The notes: a model not told the origin generated them from the sequence alone. A stretch of DNA of 64,000 nt from CAIKMD01 sp963803265 (GCA_963803265.1 CAWDLZ010000029.1:62001-126000), one strand, 5' to 3'; shown: positions 15,960-25,762, numbered from the stretch's first letter. Numbers and translations: made by a program.

Positions 15960-16052
15960 GGACTGCCTCCCCCGATTAGCCAAAACATAGACTGGCGGGA
16001 GAAAATTTGCAATTACAGATGCTTGTGCGAAGATTCTTGAGCAAACCTGCGG

Positions 16053-17027
16053 CTACCAGCGCAGCAGCGCCGCGCCCCAGGTCAAACCGCCGCCCATCGC
16101 CTCGGCCAGAACCAGCTGACCGGGGCGAATGCGCCCGTCTTCGGCCGCTTCGGCCAGGGCCAGCGGCACCGAGGCCGCCGAGGTATTGGCATGCCGGTCG
16201 ATGGTCAGCACCACTTTGTCGGGCGGCAACGCCAGCTTTTTGGCCATCGCGTCGATGATGCGGCGGTTGGCCTGGTGCGGCACAAGCCAGTCGATGTCGC
16301 GTTCCGAGAGCCCGTTGGCGGCGAGCGCCTCGTCCACGACTTCTGCGAGGCGCCGAACGGCATGGCGAAATACCTCCCTGCCCTCCATCCGCAAGAACCC
16401 CGCCGTGCCGGTGGTCGACGGTCCGCCATCGACGTAAAGCAGATCGTAATAGGCGCCTTCGCAGTGGAGATGGGTCGAGAGCACGCCGCGCTCGGCCGTA
16501 CTGCCGTTCGAGGCCACGCCGCGCAACACCATGGCTCCGGCGCCGTCGCCGAACAGCACGCAGGTGGCGCGATCCTGCCAATCGAGAATCCGCGAAAAGG
16601 TCTCGGCCCCGATCACCAGCGCGGTCTTCGATTGTCCGGCGCGCAGGAAATTATCGGCGACCGCGAGCGCATAAATGAACCCCGTGCACACCGCCTGAAC
16701 GTCGAAAGCCGCGCCGTTCGTCACGCCGAGCCGCGCCTGCACCTTGGCGGCGGTGGCTGGAAAGGTGTTGTCCGGCGTCGAGGTCGCGAGCACGATGAGG
16801 TCGATTTCGTCCGGCTTCACGCCAGCGGATTGGAGCGCGTGGCGCGCGGCGCGGGTCGCGAGGTCCGAGGTATATTCGCCTGAGGCGGCGATATGGCGCT
16901 GGCGGATGCCGGTGCGCTGGAGGATCCATTCGTCCGAGGTGTCGAGCTTGGCGGCGAGCTCGGCGTTGGTGACGACGCGCTCGGGCAGATAGCCGCCGCA
17001 GCCCAGAACCTGCGCGCGGAACTCCAT
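16053..17027 (-). CDS. fabH: Beta-ketoacyl-ACP synthase III
   Basis: Initiates fatty-acid synthesis by condensing acetyl-CoA with malonyl-ACP. 324 residues, complete. The Cys-His-Asn triad is visible in DVQAVCTGFIYAL, VPHQANRRIID and RHANTSAASVPLA. It begins one base after the plsX stop and precedes ihfA, the classic plsX-fabH-ihfA arrangement that couples phospholipid and fatty-acid synthesis. Confidence 0.96.
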   Translation of the reverse strand: MEFRAQVLGCGGYLPERVVTNAELAAKLDTSDEWILQRTGIRQRHIAASGEYTSDLATRAARHALQSAGVKPDEIDLIVLATSTPDNTFPATAAKVQARLGVTNGAAFDVQAVCTGFIYALAVADNFLRAGQSKTALVIGAETFSRILDWQDRATCVLFGDGAGAMVLRGVASNGSTAERGVLSTHLHCEGAYYDLLYVDGGPSTTGTAGFLRMEGREVFRHAVRRLAEVVDEALAANGLSERDIDWLVPHQANRRIIDAMAKKLALPPDKVVLTIDRHANTSAASVPLALAEAAEDGRIRPGQLVLAEAMGGGLTWGAALLRW

Positions 17028-17028
17028 G

Positions 17029-18085
17029 TCAGTGAATGGCCGTTTGCGGCTTTACCGTCACTTCGCTATCCGCGCTCATGCGCGCGATGTCCTCACGGAT
17101 CTTATCGAGGAAACCGTTGACGCACATATCGGCGCCGACGCCGATCGCGCTGGCGAAGCCCAGTTCGTCGGTGCCGCCATGGCTCTTCACCAGGATGCCT
17201 TCGAGCCCTAGGAACACCGCGCCGTTATAGCGGCGCACATCGAGCCTTTTCCGCAGCTTCTGGAGCGCGGGCCGGACGAAGATATAGCCGATCCTCGCGG
17301 CCAGCGAACTGGCGAAGGCGGCGCGCACGAATTCCATGAACAGCTTGGCGGTGCCCTCGGCCGTCTTGATCGCGACATTGCCGGTAAACCCGTCGGTGAC
17401 GATCACATCGACGACACCCGCGCCGATCTCATCGCCCTCGATATAGCCGTGGAAATTGATTGGCGATCCCGGCGCGCGCAGCCGCATCGCCGCCCCGCGC
17501 ACCGCGTCGTTGCCCTTCAAATCCTCGGAGCCGATGTTCAACAACCCGACGCTGGGCCGCGACAGGCCGAGGACGGTACGGGCGAAGACCTCGCCCATCA
17601 GCGCGAACTGCACCAGATTTTCCGCGTCGCACTCGACATTGGCGCCGAGATCGAGCATCGCGCTTTCGGCGCGCCTCGTCGGGAAAAACGGCGCACATCG
17701 CCGGGCGGTCGATGCCGGGCAGCGTCTTCAGGGCGAATTTCGCCATCGCCATGAGCGCGCCGGTATTGCCCGCCGAAACCGCGCAGTCCGCCTCGCCCGC
17801 GGCCACGGCGTCGAGCATGAGACGCATCGACGAGTTCCGCCCCGACCGCAGGGCCACCGATGGCTTGGCGTCGCCGGTGATAAACTCATCGGTGTGGCGG
17901 ATCTGGCAATGCCGCGCCAGTTGCGGCAGGGTCTCGAGGATGGGCCGGATGCGACCCTCGACCCCGAACAGCAGGAATTCGAGCTGGGGGGTACGCTCTA
18001 GCGCGACCGCCGCGCCTTTTATGACCATGGCGGGCGCTTGGTCTCCGCCCATGGCATCGAGTGCGACGACAATGCGGTCGCTCAC
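17029..18085 (-). CDS. plsX: Phosphate acyltransferase PlsX, frameshifted
   Basis: Converts acyl-ACP to acyl-phosphate, the donor for PlsY in phospholipid synthesis, as a peripheral membrane protein. The start reads MSDRIVVALDAMGGDQAP. Conserved blocks include VSAGNTGALMAMAKF, MLDLGANVECDAENLVQF and DGFTGNVAIKTAEG. The frame breaks at about 17684-17688, where a run of five A (T in sense) should have four, restoring CAVFPTRRAESAMLDLG. The gene is essential in most bacteria, so a sequence error is the best explanation. It lies 26 bp downstream of rpmF. Confidence 0.93.
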
Positions 18086-18111
18086 CCCTCACGGCCCTCG
18101 CGCGCCGCCGC

Positions 18112-18300
18112 TCACGTCTTCTCGGCCGCGACCGCCAACACCTCACGGTCGCCGTAATGACCGCAGGCCTTGCAGATATGGTGCGATCGCTTCATCTCGC
18201 CACAATTCGAGCATTCGATATAGCTCGCCGGCGCCAGGCCGTGATGGGAACGCCGCATATTACGGCGCGAGGTCGAGGTCTTCTTTTTGGGAACGGCCAT
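18112..18300 (-). CDS. rpmF: 50S ribosomal protein L32
   Basis: Basic 62-residue ribosomal protein. The opening MAVPKKKTSTSRRNMRRSHH and the zinc-ribbon cysteines in ECSNCGEMKRSH and CKACGHYG are typical. It sits between yceD and plsX, the usual order. Confidence 0.97.
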   Translation of the reverse strand: MAVPKKKTSTSRRNMRRSHHGLAPASYIECSNCGEMKRSHHICKACGHYGDREVLAVAAEKT

Positions 18301-18387
18301 GGCAACACCTTTATTCTACTCGACAGGACGAGCCGCAGCTAAGTAGCCAAAAACCCGGTCACTGGCAACCTTGTTGCCGCCGCGTGC

Positions 18388-18910
18388 TCAGGAATCCCGG
18401 TCTTTCCGCAGTTTAGCGAGGATAGCGAAGGGCTGAGCCAGGCTTGGCGAGAGGCCGGCAAGGGTTGAGCTTCGGCAGTTCGGCGCCCGGCGCGCGCGGA
18501 AACGGATCGAGCGCCAGCGAAAGTTGCTGCGCGACCGCCTCGCCGATGTTGACGGCGCCGTCGGAAAATGGCTCGACCGGCTCGGCCTCGCTATCGAGCA
18601 CGACCTCACGGGTTTCGTCGAGCGCGCCGTAGAGCACCGAGAAGTCTTCTTCGACCTCGCTCGCCACTGGCTCGAGCGTGGCGATGCAGGCCTGAACCAC
18701 GGCGGCGGATAAACGCGCCGATAGCCGATAGCATGCGCCCGGCAGCCGGTCGAGCCGCACTTGCGCCGCCAGGCGATCGAGCGCGAGCAACTGAAAGCGC
18801 TTCGCCAGGGCGGCACGCTCGGCAGCCGTAGCGATAATCTCATAGCTTGCCGGGGCGGATGCTAGCCGCGCGACCGAAATCGGCCGATGAAATTCAGAAA
18901 TCTTGCTCAT
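18388..18910 (-). CDS. yceD: YceD / DUF177 family protein, frameshifted near the end
   Basis: Conserved protein encoded next to rpmF in most bacteria and implicated in 23S rRNA accumulation or ribosome assembly. About 173 residues after repair. It begins MSKISEFHRPISVARLASAP and carries the acidic core EEDFSVLYGALDETREVVLD. The frame breaks at about 18460, where CCCTTGCC should be CCCTGCC. Repair gives the family ending QPFAILAKLRKDRDS with the stop at 18388 rather than the premature one at 18413. The ATG at 18910 lies inside the last codons of the preceding chaperone gene. Confidence 0.87.
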
Positions 18911-19445
18911 TTTCAATATCTAATGGTAAGAAGTTAACCTTTCCCGAGAGCAGGTCTGCGACCGGCTCGGCGGCCAAGGCAGCGCGCTGGCGGTGGAGAT
19001 AGCGGGTCATGGCCGCCAGTTGGCCTTCGCTTGGCGTCACGGTGCCATAGAGGTTGCGGCGCAATGCGTCGCCGAGCGCCGCGCCGGCGGCGAGACCCTG
19101 CTCATAGGCGAGGATGCGGCCATAAAAGCCGGTGGCCATTGCCTTGACGCGGCGGCCCACGCCGAGATCGCCCGCACCCATCTCGCGCAGGCCGCGATCG
19201 AGATCCGCGAACATCGTGTCGAACACGGATTGCGCGAAATCGGCGGTTTGCCCGTGATCCGCCTTCAGTCGGTTGAGCACCAGGAAAGCATGGAGTGCGA
19301 TCAACTCGTAGCGTCCGTCGAGCGTATCGGGCACGCCGAGTGCGGTGAAGAACAGGCCGTTGCGCGCACGCGCCACGATGAGCCGATAGGTGTCATGGGC
19401 GGCGACGCGGTGGGGATTGCGGCGAAACAACGCGGTAAACGGCAT
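18894..19445 (-). CDS. Ubiquinol-cytochrome c chaperone (CBP3-like)
   Basis: Protein of 183 residues of the CBP3/UQCC1 family, which assists cytochrome b maturation in the bc1 complex. The start MPFTALFRRNPHRVAAHD and the segments ALHAFLVLNRLKADH and MGAGDLGVGRRVKAMATGFYGR fit the family. The ATG at 19445 is preferred; the in-frame extension to 19535 is Arg-rich and runs into the divergent lipoprotein gene. The end overlaps yceD by 17 bp, so the two are translationally linked. Confidence 0.87.
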   Translation of the reverse strand: MPFTALFRRNPHRVAAHDTYRLIVARARNGLFFTALGVPDTLDGRYELIALHAFLVLNRLKADHGQTADFAQSVFDTMFADLDRGLREMGAGDLGVGRRVKAMATGFYGRILAYEQGLAAGAALGDALRRNLYGTVTPSEGQLAAMTRYLHRQRAALAAEPVADLLSGKVNFLPLDIENEQDF

Positions 19446-19514
19446 AAGCGACCTGGCGTTAACGAAAGGGCGACCGCTCGGCGGGGAGATTGACAGAGCC
19501 GCCCGGGCGCGGGC

Positions 19515-20042
19515 ATGTTCCCGGCGATGATACACAACGTACCGCCGTCACGACATCGGACCTTGCGCCGCTTCGCTTTCGCTGTCTGCCTGGCGACGCT
19601 GGCGTCTTGCGGGGTTCCGATCGACGACCACGGCAACCTGCCGAGCCCGGACGCGCTGGCGCAGATCAAGCCCGGCCAGACCGACAAGGCGACGGTGACC
19701 CGCCTCTTGGGCTCGCCGTCGAACGTTGCCGCCTTCGACGGCGATACCTGGTATTACATCAGCAAGGTCACGAGGCAAGTCGCCTTTCTCAATCCGACCG
19801 TTCTCGATCAGCGCGTGGTCGCGATTCATTTCGACCAGAACGGCCTCGTCACGGAGGTTTCGAGCAAGGGTCCGCAAGACGCTCAGGCGGTCACGCCCGA
19901 TCCGATCGCGACGCCGGCTCAGGGCCGCGAGTTCACCTTCCTCGAGCAGCTGATCGGCAATTTCGGCAAGTTCAGCGGCGCCGGCGGCAAGAACGGCGGT
20001 AACGGCGGCCCCGGCTCGCCGAACCCCGGCGGCCAACCCTAG
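19515..20042 (+). CDS. bamE: BamE/SmpA/OmlA-family outer-membrane lipoprotein
   Basis: Small lipoprotein component of the beta-barrel assembly machinery, about 175 residues. A basic N-terminus and hydrophobic helix lead to the lipobox LASC. The BamE domain shows LAQIKPGQTDKATVTRLLGS, DTWYYISKV and LVTEVSSKG. The C-terminus is an unusual Gly/Asn/Pro-rich tail (GGKNGGNGGPGSPNPGG). ATG 19515 is used; 19527 is an alternative. It is divergent from the CBP3-like gene, an arrangement common in alphaproteobacteria. Confidence 0.87.
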   Translation: MFPAMIHNVPPSRHRTLRRFAFAVCLATLASCGVPIDDHGNLPSPDALAQIKPGQTDKATVTRLLGSPSNVAAFDGDTWYYISKVTRQVAFLNPTVLDQRVVAIHFDQNGLVTEVSSKGPQDAQAVTPDPIATPAQGREFTFLEQLIGNFGKFSGAGGKNGGNGGPGSPNPGGQP

Positions 20043-20085
20043 GCCCCCGAATACCTGATCGCCCCAGCTGCGATCACGTCGCCTT

Positions 20086-22179
20086 TCAATGCGCCGCGGC
20101 GAGGATCGCCAGCAACAGAATCGCCACGATGTTGGTGATTTTGATCATCGGGTTCACTGCGGGGCCGGCGGTGTCCTTGTAGGGGTCGCCGACGGTATCG
20201 CCGGTCACCGCTGCCTTGTGGGCGTCCGAGCCCTTGCCGCCGAAGTGGCCCGCCTCGATGTATTTCTTGGCGTTGTCCCAAGCACCGCCGCCCGACGTCA
20301 TCGAGATCGCAACGAAGATTCCGGTGACGATGGTACCCAGCAGCATCGCGCCGAGGGCGCTGAATCCCGCGGCCTGGCCGCTGATCGCCGCGATGACGAA
20401 ATAAAGCGCGACCGGCGCCAGCACCGGCAGCAACGAAGGCACGATCATTTCCTTGATCGCGGCCTTGGTGAGCATGTCCACCGCGCGGCTGTAATCGGGC
20501 TTGCCCGTCCCCGCCATGATGCCGGGGATTTCCTTGAACTGGCGGCGCACCTCGACGACCACGGAGCCGGCCGCGCGGCCGACCGCCGTCATGCCCATCG
20601 CTCCGAACAGATAGGGCAGCAAGCCGCCGACGAACAGGCCGATGACGACGTAAGGGTCCTGCAGCGAAAAGCGGACGTCGAGATTGCCGAAATAATGGTG
20701 CAGATTCTCGGTATAGGCCGTGAACAGGACGAGCGAGGCGAGAGCCGCGGAGCCGATGGCGTAGCCTTTGGTCACCGCCTTGGTGGTATTGCCGACCGCG
20801 TCGAGCGCGTCGGTGGTCTTGCGGACCTCGGGCGGCAGATCGGCCATCTCCGCGATGCCGCCGGCATTGTCCGTGACCGGACCGTAGGCGTCGAGCGCGA
20901 TGATCATGCCCGCGAGCGACAGCATGGTGGTCACCGCGACGGCGATGCCGAACAACCCTGCGAGCAGGAACGATACCAAGATGCCGCCGCAAATCACGAT
21001 CACCGGGAGGGCCGTCGACTCCATCGAGACGGCGAGGCCCTGGATGACATTGGTGCCGTGGCCGGTCGTCGAGCTTTGCGCGATCGAGCGCACCGGCCGA
21101 TATTCGGTCCCGGTGTAATACTCGGTGATCACCACGAGCAGACCGGTGACGACGAGGCCGGTCAACGCGCAGCCATAGATCTCGCCCCCGGTTACGACCG
21201 CGCCGGTCGTCATCGTGAGCGAGGTGCCGAAGCCGATGGTCTCGGCGATCACGCCAGCGATCGCCAGCGCCGATAGGATGGCGGCCGCAATGAGGCCCTT
21301 GTACAGCGCCGCCATGATCCGGCCGCCCGGGCCCAAACGCACGAAATAGGTGGCGATCACCGACGCGATGATGCACACCGCGCCGACCAGCAACGGAAAC
21401 AGCAGCATGGTGTCGCGCGCCGCGCCCCCGAAGAAAATGTTGGCGAGCAGCATGGTCGCCACCACAGTCACGGCGTAGGTCTCGAACAGATCGGCGGCCA
21501 TGCCGGCGCAATCGCCGACATTGTCGCCGACGTTGTCGGCGATCACCGCCGGGTTGCGCGGATCGTCCTCGGGAATGCCGGCCTCGACCTTGCCGACGAG
21601 GTCGGCGCCGACATCCGCGCCCTTCGTGAAGATGCCGCCGCCCAATCGCGCGAAGATCGAAATCAGCGAGGCGCCGAACGAAAGCGCCACCAGCGCTTCG
21701 AGTACGGGGCGCATATTGTCGGAAGGCAGCGTGGAGCGCAGGAAGATGTAATAGAGCGACACGCCGAGCAGACCCAATCCGACTACCAGCATGCCGGTCA
21801 CCGCGCCCGATTTGAACGACAGGTTCAATCCCGCGGCGAGGCCGTTGCGCGCGGCTTGCGCGGTGCGGACATTGGCGCGCACCGAAACATTCATGCCGAT
21901 ATAGCCGGCCGAGCCCGACAGCACCGAGCCGATGACGAAGCCGAGCCCAGCGCGCCAACCCAAGGTGGCCAGCAGGATCGCGAAAATCACGATCCCGGCG
22001 ACGGCGATGGTGCGATATTGCCGGTTGAGATAGGCGCGCGCGCCTTCTTGAATCGCGGCGGCGATCTCCTGCATGCGAGCGGTGCCGGCATCGGCGGCGA
22101 GCACTTGCCGGCTGGTCACCAGCCCATAAAGAATCGCCAGCACCCCTGCGCCGACGATCAGCCCATAGGCCATATTCAT
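20086..22179 (-). CDS. hppA: K+-independent H+-translocating pyrophosphatase
   Basis: Membrane pyrophosphatase that hydrolyses PPi and pumps protons across the inner or intracytoplasmic membrane. 697 residues, about 16 helices. The substrate site is intact: GADLVGKVEAGIPEDDPRNP, ADNVGDNVGDCAGMAADLFE and DAHKAAVTGDTVGDPYKDT. GNTTKA carries the Lys that marks the K+-independent class, where K+-dependent enzymes have Ala. Single gene, divergent from a flavin oxidoreductase gene. It would let the cell recover energy from biosynthetic PPi. Confidence 0.97.
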   Translation of the reverse strand: MNMAYGLIVGAGVLAILYGLVTSRQVLAADAGTARMQEIAAAIQEGARAYLNRQYRTIAVAGIVIFAILLATLGWRAGLGFVIGSVLSGSAGYIGMNVSVRANVRTAQAARNGLAAGLNLSFKSGAVTGMLVVGLGLLGVSLYYIFLRSTLPSDNMRPVLEALVALSFGASLISIFARLGGGIFTKGADVGADLVGKVEAGIPEDDPRNPAVIADNVGDNVGDCAGMAADLFETYAVTVVATMLLANIFFGGAARDTMLLFPLLVGAVCIIASVIATYFVRLGPGGRIMAALYKGLIAAAILSALAIAGVIAETIGFGTSLTMTTGAVVTGGEIYGCALTGLVVTGLLVVITEYYTGTEYRPVRSIAQSSTTGHGTNVIQGLAVSMESTALPVIVICGGILVSFLLAGLFGIAVAVTTMLSLAGMIIALDAYGPVTDNAGGIAEMADLPPEVRKTTDALDAVGNTTKAVTKGYAIGSAALASLVLFTAYTENLHHYFGNLDVRFSLQDPYVVIGLFVGGLLPYLFGAMGMTAVGRAAGSVVVEVRRQFKEIPGIMAGTGKPDYSRAVDMLTKAAIKEMIVPSLLPVLAPVALYFVIAAISGQAAGFSALGAMLLGTIVTGIFVAISMTSGGGAWDNAKKYIEAGHFGGKGSDAHKAAVTGDTVGDPYKDTAGPAVNPMIKITNIVAILLLAILAAAH

Positions 22180-22300
22180 TGGTCTTGCCCTTTGCCCAAA
22201 AATTGACCGCCTTCAAAAGCGCGCGGAATATGCCGGAAGCGTGCCGTCGAGGCAACGCCGGATTCGACGGCTCGACGAAACCGCCCTAAAATCGACGCTC

Positions 22301-23452
22301 ATGACGCCAGATTCGACCGAATTGCTCCGCCGCGCGCGTGCGCTCATCCCGCTCATCGCGGCGCGCGCCGCCGATGGCGAGCGCCATGCCTGCGTTGCGC
22401 CCGAGGTCGTGGGCGCGCTTCGGGAAGCCGGCGTGTTCCGCGCGCTCCAACCCAAGCGCTGGGGCGGCTACGAGATGTCGCCAACCGCGCTCTACGATGC
22501 CGAGATGGCGGTCGGCGAAGGCGACATGTCGGCGGCCTGGATCGTTGGCGTGCTTGGCGTCATTCCGTGGGTCCTGGCGCTGTTCGATGACCGCGCCGCC
22601 GCGGAGGTTTGGGGCGGCGACGATTCGACGCTCATATGTTGCGCGCCCCGGCGCTCGGGGACCGCCACGCCGGTCGAAGGCGGGTTTCGCCTCGCTGGGC
22701 AATGGGGCTATTCCAGCGGCTGCAACCACGCCGGCTGGGCCTTGCTCGGCGGCGGCACCGGTCCGTCGCCAGACGGCGACTGGCTGATGCTGGTGCCGCG
22801 CCGCGATTTCGAGATTCTCGATACCTGGCACGTCGCCGGGTTGAGGGGCACCGGAAGCCACGACCTCGTCGTCACCGACGCGTTCGTCCCGCTTCATCGC
22901 GCGCATCGCATGATCGACCTGTTCAACTGCGTGGGTCCTGGGCAGACGGTCAACCCCTCGCCTCTCTATCGCCTGCCGTTCGGCCTGGTCTTCGCCAGCG
23001 GCGTCTCGAACGCGGCGGTGGGCGCACTTAAGGGCATGCTCGACGGTCTCACAGCTGAGCTCAGGGAGCGCGGCGGACCGCGGCGCCCCGATCCCGACAT
23101 CGATCTGGTTTGCGCCGAGGCCGCGACCGCCATCGACGAAGCCAGAGCCGTGCTCGCCCGCAACTTCGCGCGCCTCGCCGATCATGCCGAGCGGGGCGAG
23201 ACGCCGCCGATCGAGGAACGCTTGCAGGTCAAATACCAGCTCGCGCTCAACACCGAACGCTGCCGGGTGGCGGCGAGCCGGCTGCTGGCGGCGACTGGCG
23301 CGGCCGGCCTCTACGACCGGCACCCTTACGGCAGGATTGTCGCCGACATCACCGCCGGGCGCCAGCACATCACCAACAATGTCGCGCTTCATGCCCGCGA
23401 TTGGGGCCAAGTGATGCTGGGTAAGCCGCCCCGCCACGACCTCATGCTGTAA
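22301..23452 (+). CDS. Acyl-CoA dehydrogenase-fold flavin oxidoreductase (HsaA-like)
   Basis: About 383 residues, with acyl-CoA-dehydrogenase N-terminal and middle domains and the C-terminal domain of flavin-dependent monooxygenases (Acyl-CoA_dh_2 type). Segments include GVFRALQPKRWGGYEMSP, GYSSGCNHAGWALLGG, VAGLRGTGSHDLVVTDAFVP and YDRHPYGRIVADITAGRQH. The catalytic Glu of true acyl-CoA dehydrogenases is not apparent, so a reduced-flavin oxygenase such as HsaA or DszC type is more likely. Substrate unknown; no partner flavin reductase gene adjoins it. ATG 22301 is favoured but has no strong ribosome-binding site. Confidence 0.75.
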   Translation: MTPDSTELLRRARALIPLIAARAADGERHACVAPEVVGALREAGVFRALQPKRWGGYEMSPTALYDAEMAVGEGDMSAAWIVGVLGVIPWVLALFDDRAAAEVWGGDDSTLICCAPRRSGTATPVEGGFRLAGQWGYSSGCNHAGWALLGGGTGPSPDGDWLMLVPRRDFEILDTWHVAGLRGTGSHDLVVTDAFVPLHRAHRMIDLFNCVGPGQTVNPSPLYRLPFGLVFASGVSNAAVGALKGMLDGLTAELRERGGPRRPDPDIDLVCAEAATAIDEARAVLARNFARLADHAERGETPPIEERLQVKYQLALNTERCRVAASRLLAATGAAGLYDRHPYGRIVADITAGRQHITNNVALHARDWGQVMLGKPPRHDLML

Positions 23453-23477
23453 GTTTCGCTAGCATCGCGGGGCAAAC

Positions 23478-23915
23478 CTATTTCGGCTGCTCGAACAGCT
23501 GCTCGATCAGGACTTGCCGCAACAGGTGCGGGCCGACCACTGCGTTGGCGGTCGCAAGCAGTCGGGTCTTGAGATAGCTCTCGTCGATATCGCGGGTCTC
23601 GGCGCGCTGCTGGAAGAAAGCGTACAAGTCGCGGAGGAAGGCGTCGTTGAGCAGCGCGCGCTTGGCTTCGACCTCATCCCTGTCCTCGCTCTTGTAGAGC
23701 TCGAGATCGAGCGTGACACCGATCTGCCGCGTCACCCGGTCGCCTTCGATGATCGGCACGAAGATCGCCGGGAAGGTGACATAGAGCGGCGATACGGGCG
23801 AGCGGTCGGCCGCGACCGCTTGCGCGGCGACGAGCAGCCACAATGCGGCACCGGCAAAGAATCTAGAAATGGCGATAGCCGGCGAGCTTGACCTCGATCG
23901 CCGCTCCCTTCGCAT
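23478..23915 (-). CDS. FliL-like exported protein downstream of thiL
   Basis: Protein of about 145 residues with an Arg-rich n-region and hydrophobic signal (FFAGAALWLLVAAQAVA), then a domain resembling FliL: LYVTFPAIFVPIIEG, QIGVTLDLELYKSE, a Tyr/Phe-rich helix and a terminal VLIEQLFEQP. FliL stabilises flagellar stators, and motAB lies elsewhere in this window, but this copy is outside any flagellar cluster. The ATG at 23915 overlaps thiL by 53 bp; a TTG start inside the signal peptide is the alternative. Confidence 0.6.
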   Translation of the reverse strand: MRRERRSRSSSPAIAISRFFAGAALWLLVAAQAVAADRSPVSPLYVTFPAIFVPIIEGDRVTRQIGVTLDLELYKSEDRDEVEAKRALLNDAFLRDLYAFFQQRAETRDIDESYLKTRLLATANAVVGPHLLRQVLIEQLFEQPK

Positions 23916-24846
23916 CGCGCAGCACGACGCCCGCGCCCGCCGTCATCCGGCCGATCTCGGTCACGGCGATTCCGGCATCGCGCGCGGCCGCGGCGACCGC
24001 GTCCGCCGCCGCGGCGGGCGCGGTGAAAACCAGCTCGTAATCGTCGCCGCCGCCAACCGCCGCCTGGTCGAGTGTGGGGTCGGCGTTCACCGCCCGTCGC
24101 GCCGCCGGCGACAGCGGCAACCGCGCTGCGTCGATGACGGCGCCGAGGTTGGAGGCTTCGCAGAGATGCCCAAGATCGGCCATCAGACCGTCCGATATGT
24201 CGATCATCGCGCGCGCGATGCCAACGAGGCGCCGTCCCAGCGCGACGCGCGGCCGCGGCAGGCGATAGCGATCGACCAGGAAATCGCGCTCGGCGGCGCC
24301 AAGGCCCCTGACCTCTCCCTTCAACACCCCGAGCCCCAGCGCGGAATCCCCGAGCGTGCCCGAGACGAAGACGAGGTCGCCGGCGCGAGCGCCGCTCCGC
24401 AGCACTGCCTTGCCCTTGGCGATGCGGCCGATCGCCGTCGCCGACAAGGTGGTTGGACCCGGGGTCGCGCTGCTATCGCCACCCAATAGCCCGATCCCGA
24501 ATTCCTCTTGATCGGCGGCAAGCCCGGCGGCGAAGGCTTCGAGCCAGGCTTCGTCGCGCGTCGCGGGCAAGACGGTTGTCAGCAGGTAAAACAAGGGCTC
24601 CGCGCCCTTGGCGGCGAGATCGGACAAATTGACGCGCAGCAGCTTTTGCGCAACTTGGCCCGCGGGCTCGTCGGGAAAATAATCGATGCCTTCGACGATG
24701 GTATCGGTCGTCAGCACATAGTCCTCGCCGGCCGGCCCGTCGATCAGCGCAACGTCGTCGGCGAGGCCGAGCGCGCCCGGCACCGCCAGCGGCGCGAAAA
24801 ATCGCGCGATGCGTTCGAACTCACCGAGCGGGCGCGGCGCGGTCAC
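23863..24846 (-). CDS. thiL: Thiamine-monophosphate kinase
   Basis: Phosphorylates thiamine monophosphate to the active cofactor TPP. About 327 residues from a GTG at 24846 that overlaps nusB by 26 bp. Mg/ATP-site blocks are visible: LGLADDVALID, LTTDTIVEGIDYF, VNLSDLAAKGAEPLFYLL, GLLGGDSSATPG, IDISDGLMADLGHLC and GGGDDYELVFTAP. nusB-thiL is a standard order. Confidence 0.95.
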   Translation of the reverse strand: MTAPRPLGEFERIARFFAPLAVPGALGLADDVALIDGPAGEDYVLTTDTIVEGIDYFPDEPAGQVAQKLLRVNLSDLAAKGAEPLFYLLTTVLPATRDEAWLEAFAAGLAADQEEFGIGLLGGDSSATPGPTTLSATAIGRIAKGKAVLRSGARAGDLVFVSGTLGDSALGLGVLKGEVRGLGAAERDFLVDRYRLPRPRVALGRRLVGIARAMIDISDGLMADLGHLCEASNLGAVIDAARLPLSPAARRAVNADPTLDQAAVGGGDDYELVFTAPAAAADAVAAAARDAGIAVTEIGRMTAGAGVVLRDAKGAAIEVKLAGYRHF

Positions 24847-25324
24847 CCGATTCCTCTCGCGAGCCCGCGGGCCGGAACGTTCGAGCAAGTGCATCGAGAA
24901 CGCCGTTTACCAGCCCAGGCTCCTTGCCGGCGAAAAACGCATGGGCGATATCGATATATTCGCTGATCGCGACGCGCGCCGGCACGTCGGGGCGGGCGAT
25001 CAGCTCATAGGCGCCGGCGCGCAGAATGGCGCGGAGAATGACTTCAAGCCGGGCGAGCGGCCAGTCCGGCGTTAGCACCGCAGAAATCTGCCGGTCGAGC
25101 TCGTCGCGCCGCGCCGAGGCGCCTTCCACGAGATCGGCAAAGAGAGCTTCGTCGGCGGCACCCGGCGTGTCGTCCTCGCCGCCGCCGAAGCGGTGCATCA
25201 AGAACTCCCTCACGACATTGGCGGCCGAGCCGCCGGTTAGCTCGATCTGGTAGAGCGCCTGCACCGCGGCGAGGCGCGCCGCGCTGCGTTTTCTTCCCGG
25301 CTGTCCGGACGCGGTGCCCGTCAC
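24821..25324 (-). CDS. nusB: Transcription antitermination factor NusB
   Basis: RNA-binding helical protein of 167 residues that, with NusE, forms the rrn antitermination complex. Family blocks: RSAARLAAVQALYQIEL, WPLARLEVILRAILRAGAYE, ARVAISEYIDIAHAFF and EPGLVNGVLDALA. It overlaps ribH by 4 bp, so it is translated with the riboflavin genes. Confidence 0.95.
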   Translation of the reverse strand: MTGTASGQPGRKRSAARLAAVQALYQIELTGGSAANVVREFLMHRFGGGEDDTPGAADEALFADLVEGASARRDELDRQISAVLTPDWPLARLEVILRAILRAGAYELIARPDVPARVAISEYIDIAHAFFAGKEPGLVNGVLDALARTFRPAGSREESGDRAAPAR

Positions 25325-25761
25325 GGTGAGAGGCCAAAACGGCGCTTGAGCTCGACCATGGCGAGACAGGCCCGCGCCGCCTCGCCGCCCTTGTTGCGCT
25401 TGTCGACCCGCGCGCGCGCGAGCGCCTGCTCCTCGTTCTCGACCGTGAGGATGCCGAAGCCGATAGCGAGATTGCGCTCGAGCGCGAGGCTTTGCAGCCC
25501 ATGCGCGCTTTCGGTGCAGACATGCTCGTAATGGGTGGTCTCGCCGCGGATGACGCAGCCAAGCGCCACATATCCGTCATAAGGCGTTTTGGACATGGCG
25601 GCAAAACGGATCGCGGCGGGAATCTCGAACGCGCCCGGAACCACGACGCGCTCGTAGCGCGCCTGAGCCTCTTCGAGCGCCGCGGTCGCGCCTTTGGCGA
25701 GCTCGCTCGAAATATGGGCGTAGTACGGCGCCTCGACGATCAGGATGCGCGGCGGCGCCAT
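25321..25761 (-). CDS. ribH: 6,7-dimethyl-8-ribityllumazine synthase
   Basis: Condenses the butanone phosphate made by RibB with the ribitylamino pyrimidine to give lumazine, the penultimate riboflavin step. 146 residues. Active-site blocks: VPGAFEIPAAIRF, ALGCVIRGETTHYEHV with catalytic His, and AIGFGILTVENEEQALAR. It starts one base after the ribBX stop. Confidence 0.96.
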   Translation of the reverse strand: MAPPRILIVEAPYYAHISSELAKGATAALEEAQARYERVVVPGAFEIPAAIRFAAMSKTPYDGYVALGCVIRGETTHYEHVCTESAHGLQSLALERNLAIGFGILTVENEEQALARARVDKRNKGGEAARACLAMVELKRRFGLSP

Positions 25762-25762
25762 G

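Noticed and set aside
20089..21276. Plus-strand 395-codon frame over hppA
   Set aside because: Antisense shadow of the H+-pyrophosphatase, with no motif or start signal.
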